DNA of 64,000 nucleotides. Source: Streptomyces phaeolivaceus (GTDB taxonomy: Bacteria; Actinomycetota; Actinomycetes; Streptomycetales; Streptomycetaceae). The notes under the pieces were generated by a model, which worked only from the letters and a program-made list of their open reading frames with translations, did no database searches and was not told where the DNA came from. This document shows positions 49,540 through 59,198 of this stretch, one piece after another; position 1 is the first letter of the stretch, and each line of letters begins with the position of its first letter. The position numbers were made by a program, and so were the translations under genes. Where the stretch lies: the NCBI RefSeq assembly GCF_009184865.1, contig NZ_CP045096.1, forward strand, positions 9,610,001-9,674,000, written 5' to 3'.

Positions 49540-50004
49540 TCACCCCCTGCGGCCCTCCACCCACCCGGCGATGTCGTCGAGATCCTTCTCGACGGCCTTG
49601 CGGACGGCTCGGGCGCCGACGGAACCCATGAGCTTGGCGAGCAGACCCGCGACGGCACCGGTCGACTCGGCCGAGAACGTCATCAGGACCGTCGTCGCAT
49701 CCGGTCCGTCGGCCCGCAGCTGCCACTGGGAGACATAGCGGGAGCCGTGCGACTCGGCCTCCACCACATAGCGCTCGGGCGGCTCGCTGACGGTCACCCA
49801 CATCTCCTCGGTGGCGTCCTTGCCGAACATCCGACGCGTCTCCCGCCACCGGGTGCCCACCCCGAAGCCCCCGTCCGTGAGGACCTCGACCCCCGTGACA
49901 CCGCTGAGCATCCGGTCCATCCCGCCGAGGTCCGTCAGGGCCTCCCACACCCGCCCCTGGGAAGCGGCGACCCGCCGCTCGACTACCACGCTTCTGCTGG
50001 TCAT
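49540..50004 (-). CDS. SRPBCC family protein (polyketide cyclase/START-like)
   Basis: I chose M-T-S-R-S-V-V-V-E-R-R-V (50004); the ATG at 50013 is a close alternative. The 154-residue protein shows the SRPBCC helix-grip fold pattern. The first strand is V-V-V-E-R-R-V-A-A-S, then come V-W-E-A-L-T-D-L-G-G-M-D, the G-V-G-T-R-W-R-E-T-R strand and a long C-terminal helix ending L-D-D-I-A-G-W-V-E-G-R-R. Such proteins bind hydrophobic ligands. The gene lies convergent with the membrane protein above and divergent from the next. Confidence 0.78.
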   Translation of the reverse strand: MTSRSVVVERRVAASQGRVWEALTDLGGMDRMLSGVTGVEVLTDGGFGVGTRWRETRRMFGKDATEEMWVTVSEPPERYVVEAESHGSRYVSQWQLRADGPDATTVLMTFSAESTGAVAGLLAKLMGSVGARAVRKAVEKDLDDIAGWVEGRRG

Positions 50005-50331
50005 GACTCCCATGAAAGCACCGGGCACCGACACCCGCCCCATGACGGCCACCGCCCCGGCCGACGGCCCCGCCCGCACCCCGGCCGACACCCCAGGTTG
50101 CGTAGGCGGGGTGCGTAGTTCTACGGACGACCGCGCGGCGGGCGCTCTGCGAGGCTTGGATCTTCAGGTGCGGCCGGGGTCCCTGGGGCCGCATGGAAGG
50201 GATCGGGCCGCGGGTATTTCTCCTCTACGCGTTCGCACACGACACCCGGCCGCCCCGTCCGGCGGCCGAGCCGGGCGGGTTCCCTCTCCGCCGCCGCACC
50301 CCGTCCACCACCACGACCCGAGGAGACCCCG
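50005..50331. promoter_or_regulatory. 327-bp divergent intergenic region with small dyad
   Basis: Between the SRPBCC start and the next gene I see no convincing ORF. CGTAG (50114-50118) and CTACG (50121-50125) form a 12-bp dyad around TT, and GCGTAG also occurs 13 bp earlier. This A/T-containing patch is the best candidate for promoter and operator elements. The remainder is GC-rich without features. Confidence 0.3.
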
Positions 50332-51276
50332 ATGACCGAACGCCCCGAGGGTGCGCCGGCACAACCGCAACCGCAGGACCAGCCGTCCGCCGCCCCGGCC
50401 TATCCGCCCCCGGCCCAGCCGTCGACGCCCACACCGACCCAGGCGGAGATACCGGTCCCCGCGCAGGCACCCGCGCAGCAGGCCCCGACCGCCTACCCCT
50501 ACCCGAACCCTCAGTCACCGGTCGGCTACGGCCCCCCGGCCGCTCCGATCCCGGCGCAGGCCCCTCCGTACGGCCAGCCCGTCGGCGGCTATCCGCCGGG
50601 CGGTCACCCGCACTTCGGCGCCCCGCCCGCGAAGGGTGCCGGCGGACGCGCGGTGCTGTGGGTGCTGCTGGGCGCGGTGGTGGCCTCCGCGGCCTGGGGA
50701 GGAGGTTTCCTCCTGCTCGGCAACGACGACACGGAGGCGGATCTGCGCGGCTACGAGGCCAAGTCGAATCTCTGCTCCTCGGTGGACTACTCGTCGTTCA
50801 AGAACGAGTACCCGGAGGAGGACACCGCCCCGGTGAACAACTCCCTGGAGCACGAGGCCCTCGACCAGGGCTACTGCAGCATCTCCCTCAAGGAGTCCTC
50901 GACCTCCTCGCTCTCCGACGCGTACTTCTCGGTCCAGATGGACCTCCACAAGAAGACCGACCCCGGCCCCGAGTTCACCGCGCTGTGGTCGGAGTACGAC
51001 CAGAGATACGAGGACTACGAGGTGGACGAGGTCTCCGGCTTCGGCGACGAGGCGTATCTCGTCACCGAGGACACCTCGTCCGGCGACGACGACAGCGGCA
51101 GCCGCTCGGCCACCCTCGCGGTGCGCGACGGCTGGATGACGTACGAGATGCGCTGGAGCGCCTACGGCTCCACCTATGACGACGTCACCATGCCGGACGT
51201 CGACGACGTCGTGGAGTGGCTGAAGACGGACACGAACGCCACGCTGGACAACCTGCGGGAATCCGACGGGATCTAG
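50332..51276 (+). CDS. Hypothetical single-pass membrane protein with Pro-rich cytoplasmic tail
   Basis: The ATG at 50332 follows GAGGAG. The first ~100 residues are Pro/Gln/Ala-rich (P-Q-P-Q-D-Q-P-S-A-A-P-A-Y), followed by a membrane helix (A-V-L-W-V-L-L-G-A-V-V-A-S-A-A-W). The acidic, Tyr-rich extracytoplasmic domain of ~180 residues has two cysteines (L-C-S-S-V-D-Y and G-Y-C-S-I-S-L) that may pair. This is a common actinobacterial layout for membrane-bound proteins of unknown function. Its TAG stop lies within the inverted-repeat element at 51273, so the original C-terminus could have been altered by that insertion. Confidence 0.7.
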   Translation: MTERPEGAPAQPQPQDQPSAAPAYPPPAQPSTPTPTQAEIPVPAQAPAQQAPTAYPYPNPQSPVGYGPPAAPIPAQAPPYGQPVGGYPPGGHPHFGAPPAKGAGGRAVLWVLLGAVVASAAWGGGFLLLGNDDTEADLRGYEAKSNLCSSVDYSSFKNEYPEEDTAPVNNSLEHEALDQGYCSISLKESSTSSLSDAYFSVQMDLHKKTDPGPEFTALWSEYDQRYEDYEVDEVSGFGDEAYLVTEDTSSGDDDSGSRSATLAVRDGWMTYEMRWSAYGSTYDDVTMPDVDDVVEWLKTDTNATLDNLRESDGI

Positions 51277-51389
51277 GGCGTGCTTCGGAAGTCCCTTCTG
51301 CTCCGCGGCGCCTGGCACGTACTCTCGCCGCACCGGACGCCGCGGAGCCGCCCTCCGGGCGACGAAGGGACTTCCGAAGCACGCCCTAG
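51273..51389. mobile_element. 117-bp MITE-like element with nested inverted repeats and CTAG ends
   Basis: Perfect 26-bp inverted arms occupy 51273-51298 and 51364-51389, each beginning CTAGGGCGTGCTTCGG when read inward. Inside, 11-bp arms GCTCCGCGGCG (51300-51310) and CGCCGCGGAGC (51338-51348) form a second stem. CTAG is present at both outer ends and again at 51390-51393. That pattern resembles non-autonomous relatives of IS5-type elements, which duplicate CTAG-like targets. No transposase is encoded. The left end provides the stop codon of the preceding gene. It could instead be an elaborate terminator. Confidence 0.6.
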
Positions 51390-51473
51390 CTAGGGCCTGT
51401 CCGACACACGGAGGCGGGGCGCGGGTGCGCCGCCGCCTCCGGTTCCTCTCGTACCCGGATCGGGTCGGTCCCG

Positions 51474-51839
51474 TCAGTCGTCCTTCGCCTTGGCGTAGTC
51501 CGTCGCCATCTGTCCGGCGAAGTCGTACAGCAGGACCTGCTCGTCGCCCACCACCCACGCGTCGTGCCCCGGCGGGCAGACGAAGGCGTCGCCGGGCCCG
51601 ACCTCGCCCTCACCGCCGTCGTCCATACGGATGTGCATACGCCCCTGGACCACATAGCCGTTGTGGTGGACCTGGCAGCTCTCCGTGCCCGCGATCGGGC
51701 CGACGGACTCGGACCAGCGCCAGCCCGGCTCGAACGTGGCCACGGCGAAGTCGAGCCCGGTGAGGTGAACGGCTTCGAGGTGACCCCGTGGGAAATCGCG
51801 CCGTTCGTCCGGCTTCTCGACCGTCTTGATCTCCAGCAT
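51474..51839 (-). CDS. Cupin domain-containing protein
   Basis: The ATG at 51839 has GGAAGGAG upstream. The 121-residue protein is a single-domain cupin: [14 protein letters not shown] supplies the first-motif histidines, and [15 protein letters not shown] the second motif with its metal-binding His. [10 protein letters not shown] is typical of small sensory or binding cupins. It may bind a metal and a small ligand; no enzyme activity can be assigned. It lies upstream of, and divergent from, the MMPL transporter. Confidence 0.8.
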   Translation of the reverse strand: MLEIKTVEKPDERRDFPRGHLEAVHLTGLDFAVATFEPGWRWSESVGPIAGTESCQVHHNGYVVQGRMHIRMDDGGEGEVGPGDAFVCPPGHDAWVVGDEQVLLYDFAGQMATDYAKAKDD

Positions 51840-51986
51840 GGTGGCTCCTTCCGTTCCGTCCCACCTCCCCATCGTCCGCCTGTCAAGCCGGGGCCGCCAA
51901 CCGGGGGACCGCCTGTTTCCGGAGGTGCCGGGCCACCGGGAGCATCGTGTAATGGGGTCCGGGAGATCGCTCCCGTGGGAGAGGCG

Positions 51987-54299
51987 ATGCGCTCAGGGCG
52001 TTCCGGTGGAGAAGGCGGGGGCAAGGCCGCGGTGGGGCGGCTGCGACGGCTCGGCGAGTGGTGCGCCCGGCACTTCGTGATCGTCATCGTCGCCTGGCTG
52101 GTCGCCCTCGCGGCCCTGCAGACCCTCAACCATGTCTACGGCGGCGAGTACTCGGACGACTTCGACCTGCCGGGCGTGCAGTCCACGGAGGGCCTGGACG
52201 TCCTGAAGGCGCACGACCCGGCGGCCGGCGGCTACAGCAGCCAGATCGTCCTGTACGACAAGGACAAGGCGCTCACCTCGCTCGGCTCCCAGATGTCCGA
52301 CACGGTCTCCAGCCTGGAGAAGCTGCCGCACGTGCTGTCGGCGCAGAACCCGCTCTCCTCGTCCTCCGACTCGTCGTCGCAGTCGTCGCAGTCGTCGCAG
52401 TCGTCGGACCAGTCGCAGCAGCCGAACGTCGGCCCGCTGTCCTCCGACCAGAAGACCGCGTACATCACCGTCCGCTTCGACGTACAGCCCTCCACCCTCG
52501 GGGACGGCTATCTCGACGGCGTGGACGACTCCGTGCAGCCGCTGCGGTCGGCGGGCGCCGAGGTCGAGTACGGCGGACCGCTCGGTGAGCTGGCCCGGCC
52601 CGCGCCCGACGACCGGGTGAGCGAACTCATCGGCTTCGCGGTGGCCATCGTCGTCCTCCTCATCGGCTTCGGCAGTGTCGTCGCGGCCGGACTGCCGCTG
52701 GTGACCGCGCTGTTGAGCGTGGTCGGGGGCCTGGCCTGTCTCGGGCTGCTGGCCTCGGCGTTCGTCTTCGCCACCGTCTCCCCGACGCTGGCCACGATGA
52801 TCGGTATCGGCGTCGGCATCGACTACGCCCTGTTCCTGACCACCCGCCACCGGCAGAACCTGCTGGACGGCGACGACCCGGTCCGGGCGGCCGGCCGCGC
52901 CGCCTCGACCAGCGGCCACGCCGTCCTCGTCTCCGGCTGCACGGTGATCGTGGCCCTCGCCGGGCTGTACGCGTCCGGTGTGAGCTTCATCGGCAAACTT
53001 GGTGTCGCCGCCGCCGTGACCGTGGTCTCCGCGATCATCGGCGCCCTCACCCTGGTCCCGGCCCTGCTCGGCCTGATCGGCCGGCGTATCGACCGCTACC
53101 ACGTCCGCAAACCCGTCGCCGAGACCGGCGCCGACGCGGGCGAGGAGATCACCGGCACCTGGCACCGCTACGCGCAACGCGTCGAGCACCACCCGTGGCG
53201 GTTCCTGTCGGCCGGCGTCGCGACCGTCGCGGTCCTCGCGATCCCCCTGTTCTCCATGCAGCTCGGCCACATCGGCGACGGCGCCGACCCGACCTCGTTC
53301 ACCGACCGCCGCGCCTACGACCTGATGACCGACGCCTTCGGGCCGGGCTCCAACGGTCCGCTCACGATCGTCATCGACCAGACCTCGGTGCCGTCCTCGG
53401 ACCGGCAGAGCCTGCAGAGCACCGCGCAGAAGAACCTCGACGCGGTCGAGGGCGCGTACGCGGTCACTCCGCTGACGCCCACCCAGGACGGGGACGTCCT
53501 CGTCGGCACGGTCTACTCGAAGGAGTCGCCGCAGAACGCCGACACCACGGACCTGACGAACCGGCTCGTCGACGACACCCTCCCCGCCTCGGTCTCCGGT
53601 ACCAAGGCGCAGGGCTATGTCACCGGGACCACGGCCTCCCAGGTCGACTTCCGGGACATCGTGGCGGACCGGCTGCCCGTCATCATCGCCGTGGTCGTCG
53701 GACTCGCCTTCCTGATCATCCTCGCCGTCTTCCGCGGTCTGCTGGTCGCCGTGAAGGCGGCAGTCCTCAACGTGCTGTCCATCGCCGCCTCGTACGGTGT
53801 CGTGGTCGCCGTCTTCCAGTGGGGCTGGGGCGGACCCGCCCTGGGCGTCAACGGCAAGGTGCCCATCGAGAGCTATGTCCCGATGATGATGTTCGCCATC
53901 ATCTTCGGCCTCAGCATGGACTACGAGATCTTCCTGCTCTCCCGGGTCCACGAGGTTTGGTCGCGCACCGGCGACGCCCGTGCCGCCGTGGCCCACGCGC
54001 TGGAGATCACGGCCCGGGTCATCACCTGCGCCGCCCTCATCATGGTCAGCGTCTTCGCCGCGTTCATCGTCAGCGACAACATCGTGGTCAAGATGCTGGG
54101 CCTCGGTCTCGCCGTCAGCGTCCTCATCGACGCGACGGTCGTCCGACTGCTCATGGTCCCCGCCGTGATGACCCTCCTCGGCAGCCACGCCTGGTGGACC
54201 CCGCGCCTGCTGGACCGGATCATGCCGCACATCGACGCGGAGGGCGACACGGCCGAACGGCCGGTCCCGCGGAAGCAGGACCGGCCGCTCGGTAGCTGA
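51987..54299 (+). CDS. MMPL (RND-superfamily) transporter
   Basis: The ATG at 51987 follows GGGAGAGG. The 770-residue protein has the twofold RND arrangement of MMPL proteins: one helix, a large outer loop, five helices, then the same again. The Asp/Tyr pair of the proton relay is seen in [16 protein letters not shown] (first half) and [17 protein letters not shown] (second half). The first loop holds a Ser/Gln-rich insertion (around residues 130-145) encoded by TCGTCGCAG repeats. Streptomycete members export lipids or secondary metabolites. No biosynthetic gene adjoins it. Confidence 0.9.
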   Translation: MRSGRSGGEGGGKAAVGRLRRLGEWCARHFVIVIVAWLVALAALQTLNHVYGGEYSDDFDLPGVQSTEGLDVLKAHDPAAGGYSSQIVLYDKDKALTSLGSQMSDTVSSLEKLPHVLSAQNPLSSSSDSSSQSSQSSQSSDQSQQPNVGPLSSDQKTAYITVRFDVQPSTLGDGYLDGVDDSVQPLRSAGAEVEYGGPLGELARPAPDDRVSELIGFAVAIVVLLIGFGSVVAAGLPLVTALLSVVGGLACLGLLASAFVFATVSPTLATMIGIGVGIDYALFLTTRHRQNLLDGDDPVRAAGRAASTSGHAVLVSGCTVIVALAGLYASGVSFIGKLGVAAAVTVVSAIIGALTLVPALLGLIGRRIDRYHVRKPVAETGADAGEEITGTWHRYAQRVEHHPWRFLSAGVATVAVLAIPLFSMQLGHIGDGADPTSFTDRRAYDLMTDAFGPGSNGPLTIVIDQTSVPSSDRQSLQSTAQKNLDAVEGAYAVTPLTPTQDGDVLVGTVYSKESPQNADTTDLTNRLVDDTLPASVSGTKAQGYVTGTTASQVDFRDIVADRLPVIIAVVVGLAFLIILAVFRGLLVAVKAAVLNVLSIAASYGVVVAVFQWGWGGPALGVNGKVPIESYVPMMMFAIIFGLSMDYEIFLLSRVHEVWSRTGDARAAVAHALEITARVITCAALIMVSVFAAFIVSDNIVVKMLGLGLAVSVLIDATVVRLLMVPAVMTLLGSHAWWTPRLLDRIMPHIDAEGDTAERPVPRKQDRPLGS

Positions 54300-54331
54300 C
54301 TCACCTCACTCGTACGACACTTGACGGTGCG

Positions 54332-56611
54332 TCAGAAGGTCAGCTTCCAGCTGTTGACGTAGCCGGTGTCGAGGCTGGCCACGTCCTGCACCCGCAGCTT
54401 CCAGGTGCCCGCGGCGGTCTCGGAGGAGGCGTTCACCGTGTACGTCGCGATCACGTTGTCGGCCGAGTCGGACGACGCGGAGTTCTTCAGCCGGTACGCG
54501 GTGCCGTCCGGGGCCACCAGGTCGACGACCAGGTCACCGCGCCAGGTGTGGACGATGTTCACATCCACGGTGAGCGTGCTGGAGGCCGCTCCGGCCCGGT
54601 TGACGTTGATCGGGGACTCGACGGTGCCGTTGTCGGGGATCTGGTAGTCGGCGGTGTTCTCGAACACCGACTGGTTCCCCTCCTCGTCCACCCGCCACGC
54701 GAAGCTCGCCGTCCCGGTCTCGCCGGTCGCGTCCGTCACGGTGACCGTCGGCGTCCAGTTGCCGGCCGTGGTCGGCGTACCCGAGACCCGGCCGGTGGCG
54801 GCGTCGACGGACAGCCCGTCCGGCAGGCCGGTGGCCGCGTACGACAGGGCGCCGGCGTTGGTCGAGGACGCCTGGACGTCCAGCGTGACGGCCTGTCCGA
54901 CCAGGGAGTACTGGGCGGCCGGCGGGACGACCGTGACACCGTCGAGGATCCGGGCGCCGACGTTGATGGCGGCCCAGGCGTTGGCGGTGTTGTTGTAGGT
55001 GACCGAGCCCAGCCCGTACAGGTCGGCGGCGGACTGGAGGGTGGCGGTGCGGGCGCCCGCGTAGTTGGTGCTGGACGTCATGTACGTGGTGAGCGCCCGG
55101 AACCAGATCTTCTCGGCCGCGTCCCGGCCTATCGGTGTCACCGGCAGCCCGTCGAAGGTCGGCGAGTCGTAGGAGACGCCGTTGACGACCTTCGCGCCGC
55201 TGCCCTCGGAGGCCAGGTAGTACCAGTGGTTGGCCGGGCCCGAGGAGTAGTGGACGTCGATGTTGCCGAGCGTGGACGACCAGTAGTCGCGCGAGGAGCC
55301 GTCCTTGCTGGGGCGGTCCATGTAACGCAGCGGTGTGCCGTTGCCGTTGATGTTGATCTTCTCGCCGACGAGGTAGTCACCGACGTCGTTGGCGTTGCCC
55401 GCGGCGAACTCCACGGCAGCGGCGAAGATGTCGGAGGTCGCCTCGTTCAGGCCGCCCGACTCACCGCTGTAGGTGAGGTTGGCGGTGACCGACGTCAGAC
55501 CGTGGGTCATCTCGTGCGCGGCCACGTCGATCGAGGTGAGCGGGTTGGCGTTGCCCGCCCCGTCGCCGTAGGTCATGCAGAAGCAGGAGTCCTGCCAGAA
55601 CGCGTTGATGTAGGCGTTGCCGTAGTGGACCCGGCTGTACGGCGCGACACCGTCGTTGCGCAGACCGTTGCGGCCGTGCACGTTCTTGTAGTAGTCCCAC
55701 GTCAGAGCCGCGCCGTAGTGCGCGTCGGCACCGGCGGTCTCCAGGTTGGCGGTGGTCCCGTCGCCCCAGACGTCGTCGGTCCCGCTGAACAGCGTGCCCG
55801 TCCCGGACGAGCCGCGGTTCAGGTTGTACGTGCGGTGGTTGCCCCGGTCCGCGTCGGTCAGCGTGAACGACGAGCCGGACTGGCTGGTGCCGAGGGTGAC
55901 CGTGCCGCTGTAACGGGTGTTGCCCGTGCCGGTGTGCACGGCCTCGTACTCGAACAGCTTCTTCCCGGTCTGCGCGTCGGTGATGACATGCAGCTCGCTG
56001 GGGGTGTCGTCGTGCTGGAAGCCGCTCACCACGGTCTCGTAGGCGAGGACCGGCGTGCCCTTCGCGGCCCAGACGACCTTGCGGCTGCTGTCCGGAGCGG
56101 TCTTGGTCGACCCCTCCTCCTGGGCCGCCGCGAGCGCCTGCTTCTCGGCCGTGGCCTTGGTGACCTCGGGGCTGAGGTCCGACACCTTCAGCGTGGGCTT
56201 GTAGGCGCGGGTGACGCTCTCGACCGCGCCGGACTTGGCGGCGTGGACGACGAGGTCGCCGCCGAGTACGGGCAGCCCGGCGTAGGTGCGCTCGTAGCGG
56301 GTGTGCACGGTGCCGTCGGCGTCCTTGACGACGTCACGGACCCGCAACTCCTCCTGGCCGCCCAGGTCGAGACGGTCCGCGGTCTTCTCCGTGGCCTCCT
56401 CGGCGGTGCGGATGAGGGTCTCACGCTGAGCGGGAGACAGCTGCGCGGGCAGCGAGCCGCGGTCCGCCTTCGCGGACACGGGACGGGCGGTGCCTTCGCC
56501 GCCGTCACCGCGTGCGATCGCGGGGGCGCCCGGGACGGCGACGGCGAGCATGGCCGCCGCGACGACGAGGGCGGCCGTGGCCGTGGTACGTCTGTGGGGG
56601 GTGGATCTCAC
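54332..56611 (-). CDS. Secreted M4 (thermolysin-like) metallopeptidase with Ig-like and P domains
   Basis: The 759-residue preproprotein has a signal peptide (A-T-A-A-L-V-V-A-A-A-M-L-A-V-A-V-P-G-A-P-A), then an FTP/PepSY-type propeptide to about residue 220. The thermolysin catalytic domain follows, with the zinc motif H-E-M-T-H (366-370), third ligand Glu390 in G-L-N-E-A-T-S-D, and the late active-site His in P-A-N-H-W-Y-Y. After it comes a putative-Ig-like domain (Q-A-V-T-L-D-V-Q-A-S and L-P-D-G-L-S-V-D-A-A-T-G). The C-terminus is a proprotein-convertase P-like domain (H-T-W-R-G-D-L-V-V-D-L-V-A-P). It would be autoprocessed outside the cell. Confidence 0.92.
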   Translation of the reverse strand: MRSTPHRRTTATAALVVAAAMLAVAVPGAPAIARGDGGEGTARPVSAKADRGSLPAQLSPAQRETLIRTAEEATEKTADRLDLGGQEELRVRDVVKDADGTVHTRYERTYAGLPVLGGDLVVHAAKSGAVESVTRAYKPTLKVSDLSPEVTKATAEKQALAAAQEEGSTKTAPDSSRKVVWAAKGTPVLAYETVVSGFQHDDTPSELHVITDAQTGKKLFEYEAVHTGTGNTRYSGTVTLGTSQSGSSFTLTDADRGNHRTYNLNRGSSGTGTLFSGTDDVWGDGTTANLETAGADAHYGAALTWDYYKNVHGRNGLRNDGVAPYSRVHYGNAYINAFWQDSCFCMTYGDGAGNANPLTSIDVAAHEMTHGLTSVTANLTYSGESGGLNEATSDIFAAAVEFAAGNANDVGDYLVGEKININGNGTPLRYMDRPSKDGSSRDYWSSTLGNIDVHYSSGPANHWYYLASEGSGAKVVNGVSYDSPTFDGLPVTPIGRDAAEKIWFRALTTYMTSSTNYAGARTATLQSAADLYGLGSVTYNNTANAWAAINVGARILDGVTVVPPAAQYSLVGQAVTLDVQASSTNAGALSYAATGLPDGLSVDAATGRVSGTPTTAGNWTPTVTVTDATGETGTASFAWRVDEEGNQSVFENTADYQIPDNGTVESPINVNRAGAASSTLTVDVNIVHTWRGDLVVDLVAPDGTAYRLKNSASSDSADNVIATYTVNASSETAAGTWKLRVQDVASLDTGYVNSWKLTF

Positions 56612-56809
56612 GCGAACTCCTTTGCTGCGGCCGACGTTGGACGAACGGCCGTACGAAGGACCCGGTGCACGGGTCGAGGCACCGGGTGGGGCAGGGAGTG
56701 CTGCGATGCGGGTGCGCGTGCGCCGTCGTGAGACGGAATGCGCACAGAGTGACAGACGAGCGAGGACTATGTCAGGGGCACAACAAGTCTTTGGCCGGAA
56801 AATGTTCGA

Positions 56810-57795
56810 TCACCGACCGCCGGTGACCAGGCGCTTCCCGGCGGCCGTCCGGACCTCGGCCTCCTCCATCGGATCGTCGCGGAGCCGGGTGAGCCGCTCC
56901 CGTACCCGGGGGTGATCGGGCGCGTGCGCGATCCCCGGAAGACGGGCGTCGGATTCGCAGTCCCACAGCGACTCGGTGAACGCGAGGTCGAGCCCGGTCG
57001 GCGCCCACGGCCGCCAACGCCCGCGGAAAGTGCGGCCGTTCGTACGAGCGCGGGGTGCGCGACCATGGCCGGCGCGGCACCGGCGCCGTCTCCGCGCCCG
57101 CCGCGCCGAACCGGGCGATCCCGGTGGCCGGAGTGGAGGGACCGCACCACTGGCGTGCCGCTTCCTGCGCTTCCAACTCCGCCGGCAGGAGGGGCAGATC
57201 GTGCTCCGTGCCGTGTTCCGCCAGCGGCCGGAGCCCGATCCGGGACAGCCGTGGGCCCCGCTCACCGCCCACGTCCGTGCCTCGGGCACGGCGAGCGGAC
57301 CGAGCCGCAGAACCGCGAACTCAACTCCCCGGCAGGGGCAGTTCGCCGTTCACCTCCGCAAGGCCGGCCACCAGCGGGACGAGCGACGGGTCCGGCGGAC
57401 GTCCGGCCGGCAGACGCAGGGCCTCGATCCTCGTGTGGAGCGCCGAGCCGCCGTCGGCGAGGACGTCCAGCAGCCGGCGACCGCTCGGACCCACGGCGAT
57501 CGGGTGCGGCCGGTGCGGGCGGCCGGGTGGATGCGTTTCGGCCCCCACCCGCCGGCGCACCCACGGCTCGGAACCCCACAACCGGGGCCGGTCGTCGCCC
57601 GGTCGGGCCCGTGCGACCTCCGCCGGGTCGTCCCACCACGCGACGGGCCGGACGTCCGCAACCGACTCCAGTACGTCGACCCGGTGCTCGCCCTCACGGA
57701 CGTACGCCCGCAGCGCCTCGCGTGCCTCGGCCGACCCCGACAGGGCCAGGAGTTGCAGGATCCGGGTGGCCCGCTCGCCGTCGGGGGCCCACGGC
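56810..57795 (-). pseudogene. Decayed HEAT-repeat-like protein gene with several frameshifts
   Basis: Reading the minus strand, protein-like sequence hops between frames. R-I-L-Q-L-L-A-L-S-G-S-A-E-A-R-E-A-L-R-A-Y-V starts near 57770 and continues to a TGA at 57321. A-V-L-R-L-G-P-L-A-V-P-E-A-R-T-W-A follows in another frame near 57300. Then come L-S-R-I-G-L-R-P-L-A-E-H-G-T and A-A-R-Q-W-C-G-P-S-T, and finally L-A-F-T-E-S-L-W-D-C-E-S-D-A-R-L and R-V-R-E-R-L-T-R-L-R-D-D-P in the second frame, ending at 56810. The helical repeat pattern is HEAT-like. At least three frame changes are needed, and the start is missing beside the methyltransferase stop. Confidence 0.65.
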
Positions 57796-57801
57796 GTCGG
57801 G

Positions 57802-58617
57802 TCAGGGCTTGCGGGCGAGGCCGCCGTGTTCGGCGATGATCTGCGGGGCGGGGTCGGTGGATTCCGGGCGCCAGAGGGGGACCGAGACGACGCCGGGGTC
57901 GAGCAGTTCCAGGCCGTCGAAGTAGGAGGTGATCTCGTCGACCGTGCGCAGGTTGTAGGGCACGGCGCCGCTCTCGTTGTACCCGTCCTGGGCCCGCTCG
58001 AAGACCGGGTCGATGCCCCGGGAACCGTCGTTGACGGAGAGGTAGCTCCCCGACGGCAGCGCCCCCAGCAGGCTGTCGACGATGGAGCGCGCCTGCTCGG
58101 TGTCGGCGACATGGCCCAGGATGTTGCTGAGGATCAGCGCGGTGGGCTTGCCGAGGTCCAGGGTCTCGGCGGCGGCCGTGAGGATACGGTCCGGGTCGAG
58201 CACATTGGAGTCGACGTAGGCGGTCGCCCCCTCCGGCGTGGAGTAGAGCAGGGCGCGGGCGTGGGACAGGACCATCGGGTCGTTGTCGACGTAGACGATC
58301 CGGGTCTCGGGCGCGATCCGCTGGGCCACCTCATGGGTGTTGTCGGCGGTCGGCAGGCCCGTACCGACGTCGAGGAACTGGCGTATGCCCGCCTCGGCGA
58401 CCAGGTACGTGATGTTGCGGCGCAGGAACGCGCGGCTGCTCCGGGCGATGGTCACGATGCCCGGGAACAGCTCCGTGTACGCGTCGCCCGCCTGCTCGTC
58501 GACGGGGTAGTTGTCCTTCCCGCCCAGCCAGTAGTTCCAGATACGGGCCGAGTGCGGCACCGAGGTGTCGATCTTCTGATGCGCCGCCGGTCCGGGCGTG
58601 GTCGCGTGGTCGGTCAT
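57802..58617 (-). CDS. SAM-dependent methyltransferase, actinobacterial Methyltransf_19-type
   Basis: The 271-residue protein starts P-H-S-A-R-I-W-N-Y-W-L-G-G-K-D-N-Y, the diagnostic N-terminus of the streptomycete SAM-dependent methyltransferase family formerly DUF574. The SAM loop is F-L-D-V-G-T-G-L-P-T-A-D-N-T-H, followed by I-V-Y-V-D-N-D-P-M-V-L and the post-loop A-L-I-L-S-N-I-L-G-H-V. ATG at 58617 is chosen; the longer frame upstream lacks a ribosome site. The family is very numerous in streptomycetes and no physiological substrate is known. Divergent from the small ORF at 58815. Confidence 0.85.
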   Translation of the reverse strand: MTDHATTPGPAAHQKIDTSVPHSARIWNYWLGGKDNYPVDEQAGDAYTELFPGIVTIARSSRAFLRRNITYLVAEAGIRQFLDVGTGLPTADNTHEVAQRIAPETRIVYVDNDPMVLSHARALLYSTPEGATAYVDSNVLDPDRILTAAAETLDLGKPTALILSNILGHVADTEQARSIVDSLLGALPSGSYLSVNDGSRGIDPVFERAQDGYNESGAVPYNLRTVDEITSYFDGLELLDPGVVSVPLWRPESTDPAPQIIAEHGGLARKP

Positions 58618-58814
58618 GTCTGCCGTCCGTCTTTCAGCCGAAGCGAGGAGTTCCGGACACAACTTACGTCCCGACGCCCGTTCCGCGTACGCCAGTTCAC
58701 ATTTTCCGGTGGGCCCGAGCAGCGGTTTCACAGCCGCGGGGAACCTCTCGTGGCGCGCCGGCGTCCTTCGTGATGAGGCTGGACGCACCTGGTGCGCGAC
58801 GGAAGAGGGTTGCC

Positions 58815-59033
58815 ATGACGACGAACGACCCGACCAAGATCGAGACCACGCTGGCCGACGGCCGCCGGATGACCCTGTCGCTGCCTCCGACCGGCGCGGG
58901 ATGGGCCGCCGACGGGATCAAGGCGCTCCGTGTCGTCCCGCCCACGCACACCGGCCGCGGCCAGGACCCGCCCGCCCTCCCCGAGCGCCCGGCCCTCCCG
59001 CTCGAAGTCGCGCTTCTCGGGTTCGGCGCGTAG
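58815..59033 (+). CDS. Small hypothetical protein
   Basis: This 72-residue ORF starts at an ATG after GGAAGAGGG and ends in a TAG, 18 bp before a strong terminator that belongs to it. It begins M-T-T-N-D-P-T-K-I-E-T-T-L-A-D-G-R-R and contains A-A-D-G-I-K-A-L-R-V-V-P. No signal peptide, cysteine pair or known domain is seen. Its own promoter region and terminator make it a believable gene. Confidence 0.6.
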   Translation: MTTNDPTKIETTLADGRRMTLSLPPTGAGWAADGIKALRVVPPTHTGRGQDPPALPERPALPLEVALLGFGA

Positions 59034-59051
59034 CGGGGACCGTAGCGGCAG

Positions 59052-59096
59052 AAGGCCCACGTGATGTCTCACGCATCGCTGTTCGTGGGCCTTTTT
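59052..59096 (+). terminator. Intrinsic terminator with T-tract
   Basis: Perfect 10-bp arms AAGGCCCACG (59052-59061) and CGTGGGCCTT (59084-59093) surround a 22-base loop and run into TTT at 59094-59096. This is the only terminator in the window with a clear T-run. It ends the small gene at 58815-59033 and marks the left edge of the degraded pxp region. Confidence 0.85.
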
Positions 59097-59101
59097 CGTT
59101 C

Positions 59102-59168
59102 CCGGTTTCGCATCCGGTTTCGCATGTGAAGTCGTTTCCGGAGTGGTTTTCGGAGTCGTTTCCGGAGT
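59102..59168. repeat. Direct repeats at the 3' end of the decayed LysR gene
   Basis: CCGGTTTCGCAT is duplicated in tandem (59102-59113, 59114-59125), and GTCGTTTCCGGAGT occurs at 59131 and again at 59155, a 24-bp period. In the LysR frame these would encode a T-P-E-T-T-P-K-T-T-P-E-T-T tail that LysR proteins normally lack, so they probably arose after function was lost. Confidence 0.7.
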
Positions 59169-59198
59169 CTTTTTCGGCTCATCGGCCGGGAAGGTCGG

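Noticed and set aside
57321..58112. Single gene of 263 codons on the minus strand
   Set aside because: Its upper part overlaps the methyltransferase gene in another frame and is shadow. Only the part below about 57800 looks protein-like, and it is one piece of the frameshifted HEAT-like remnant.
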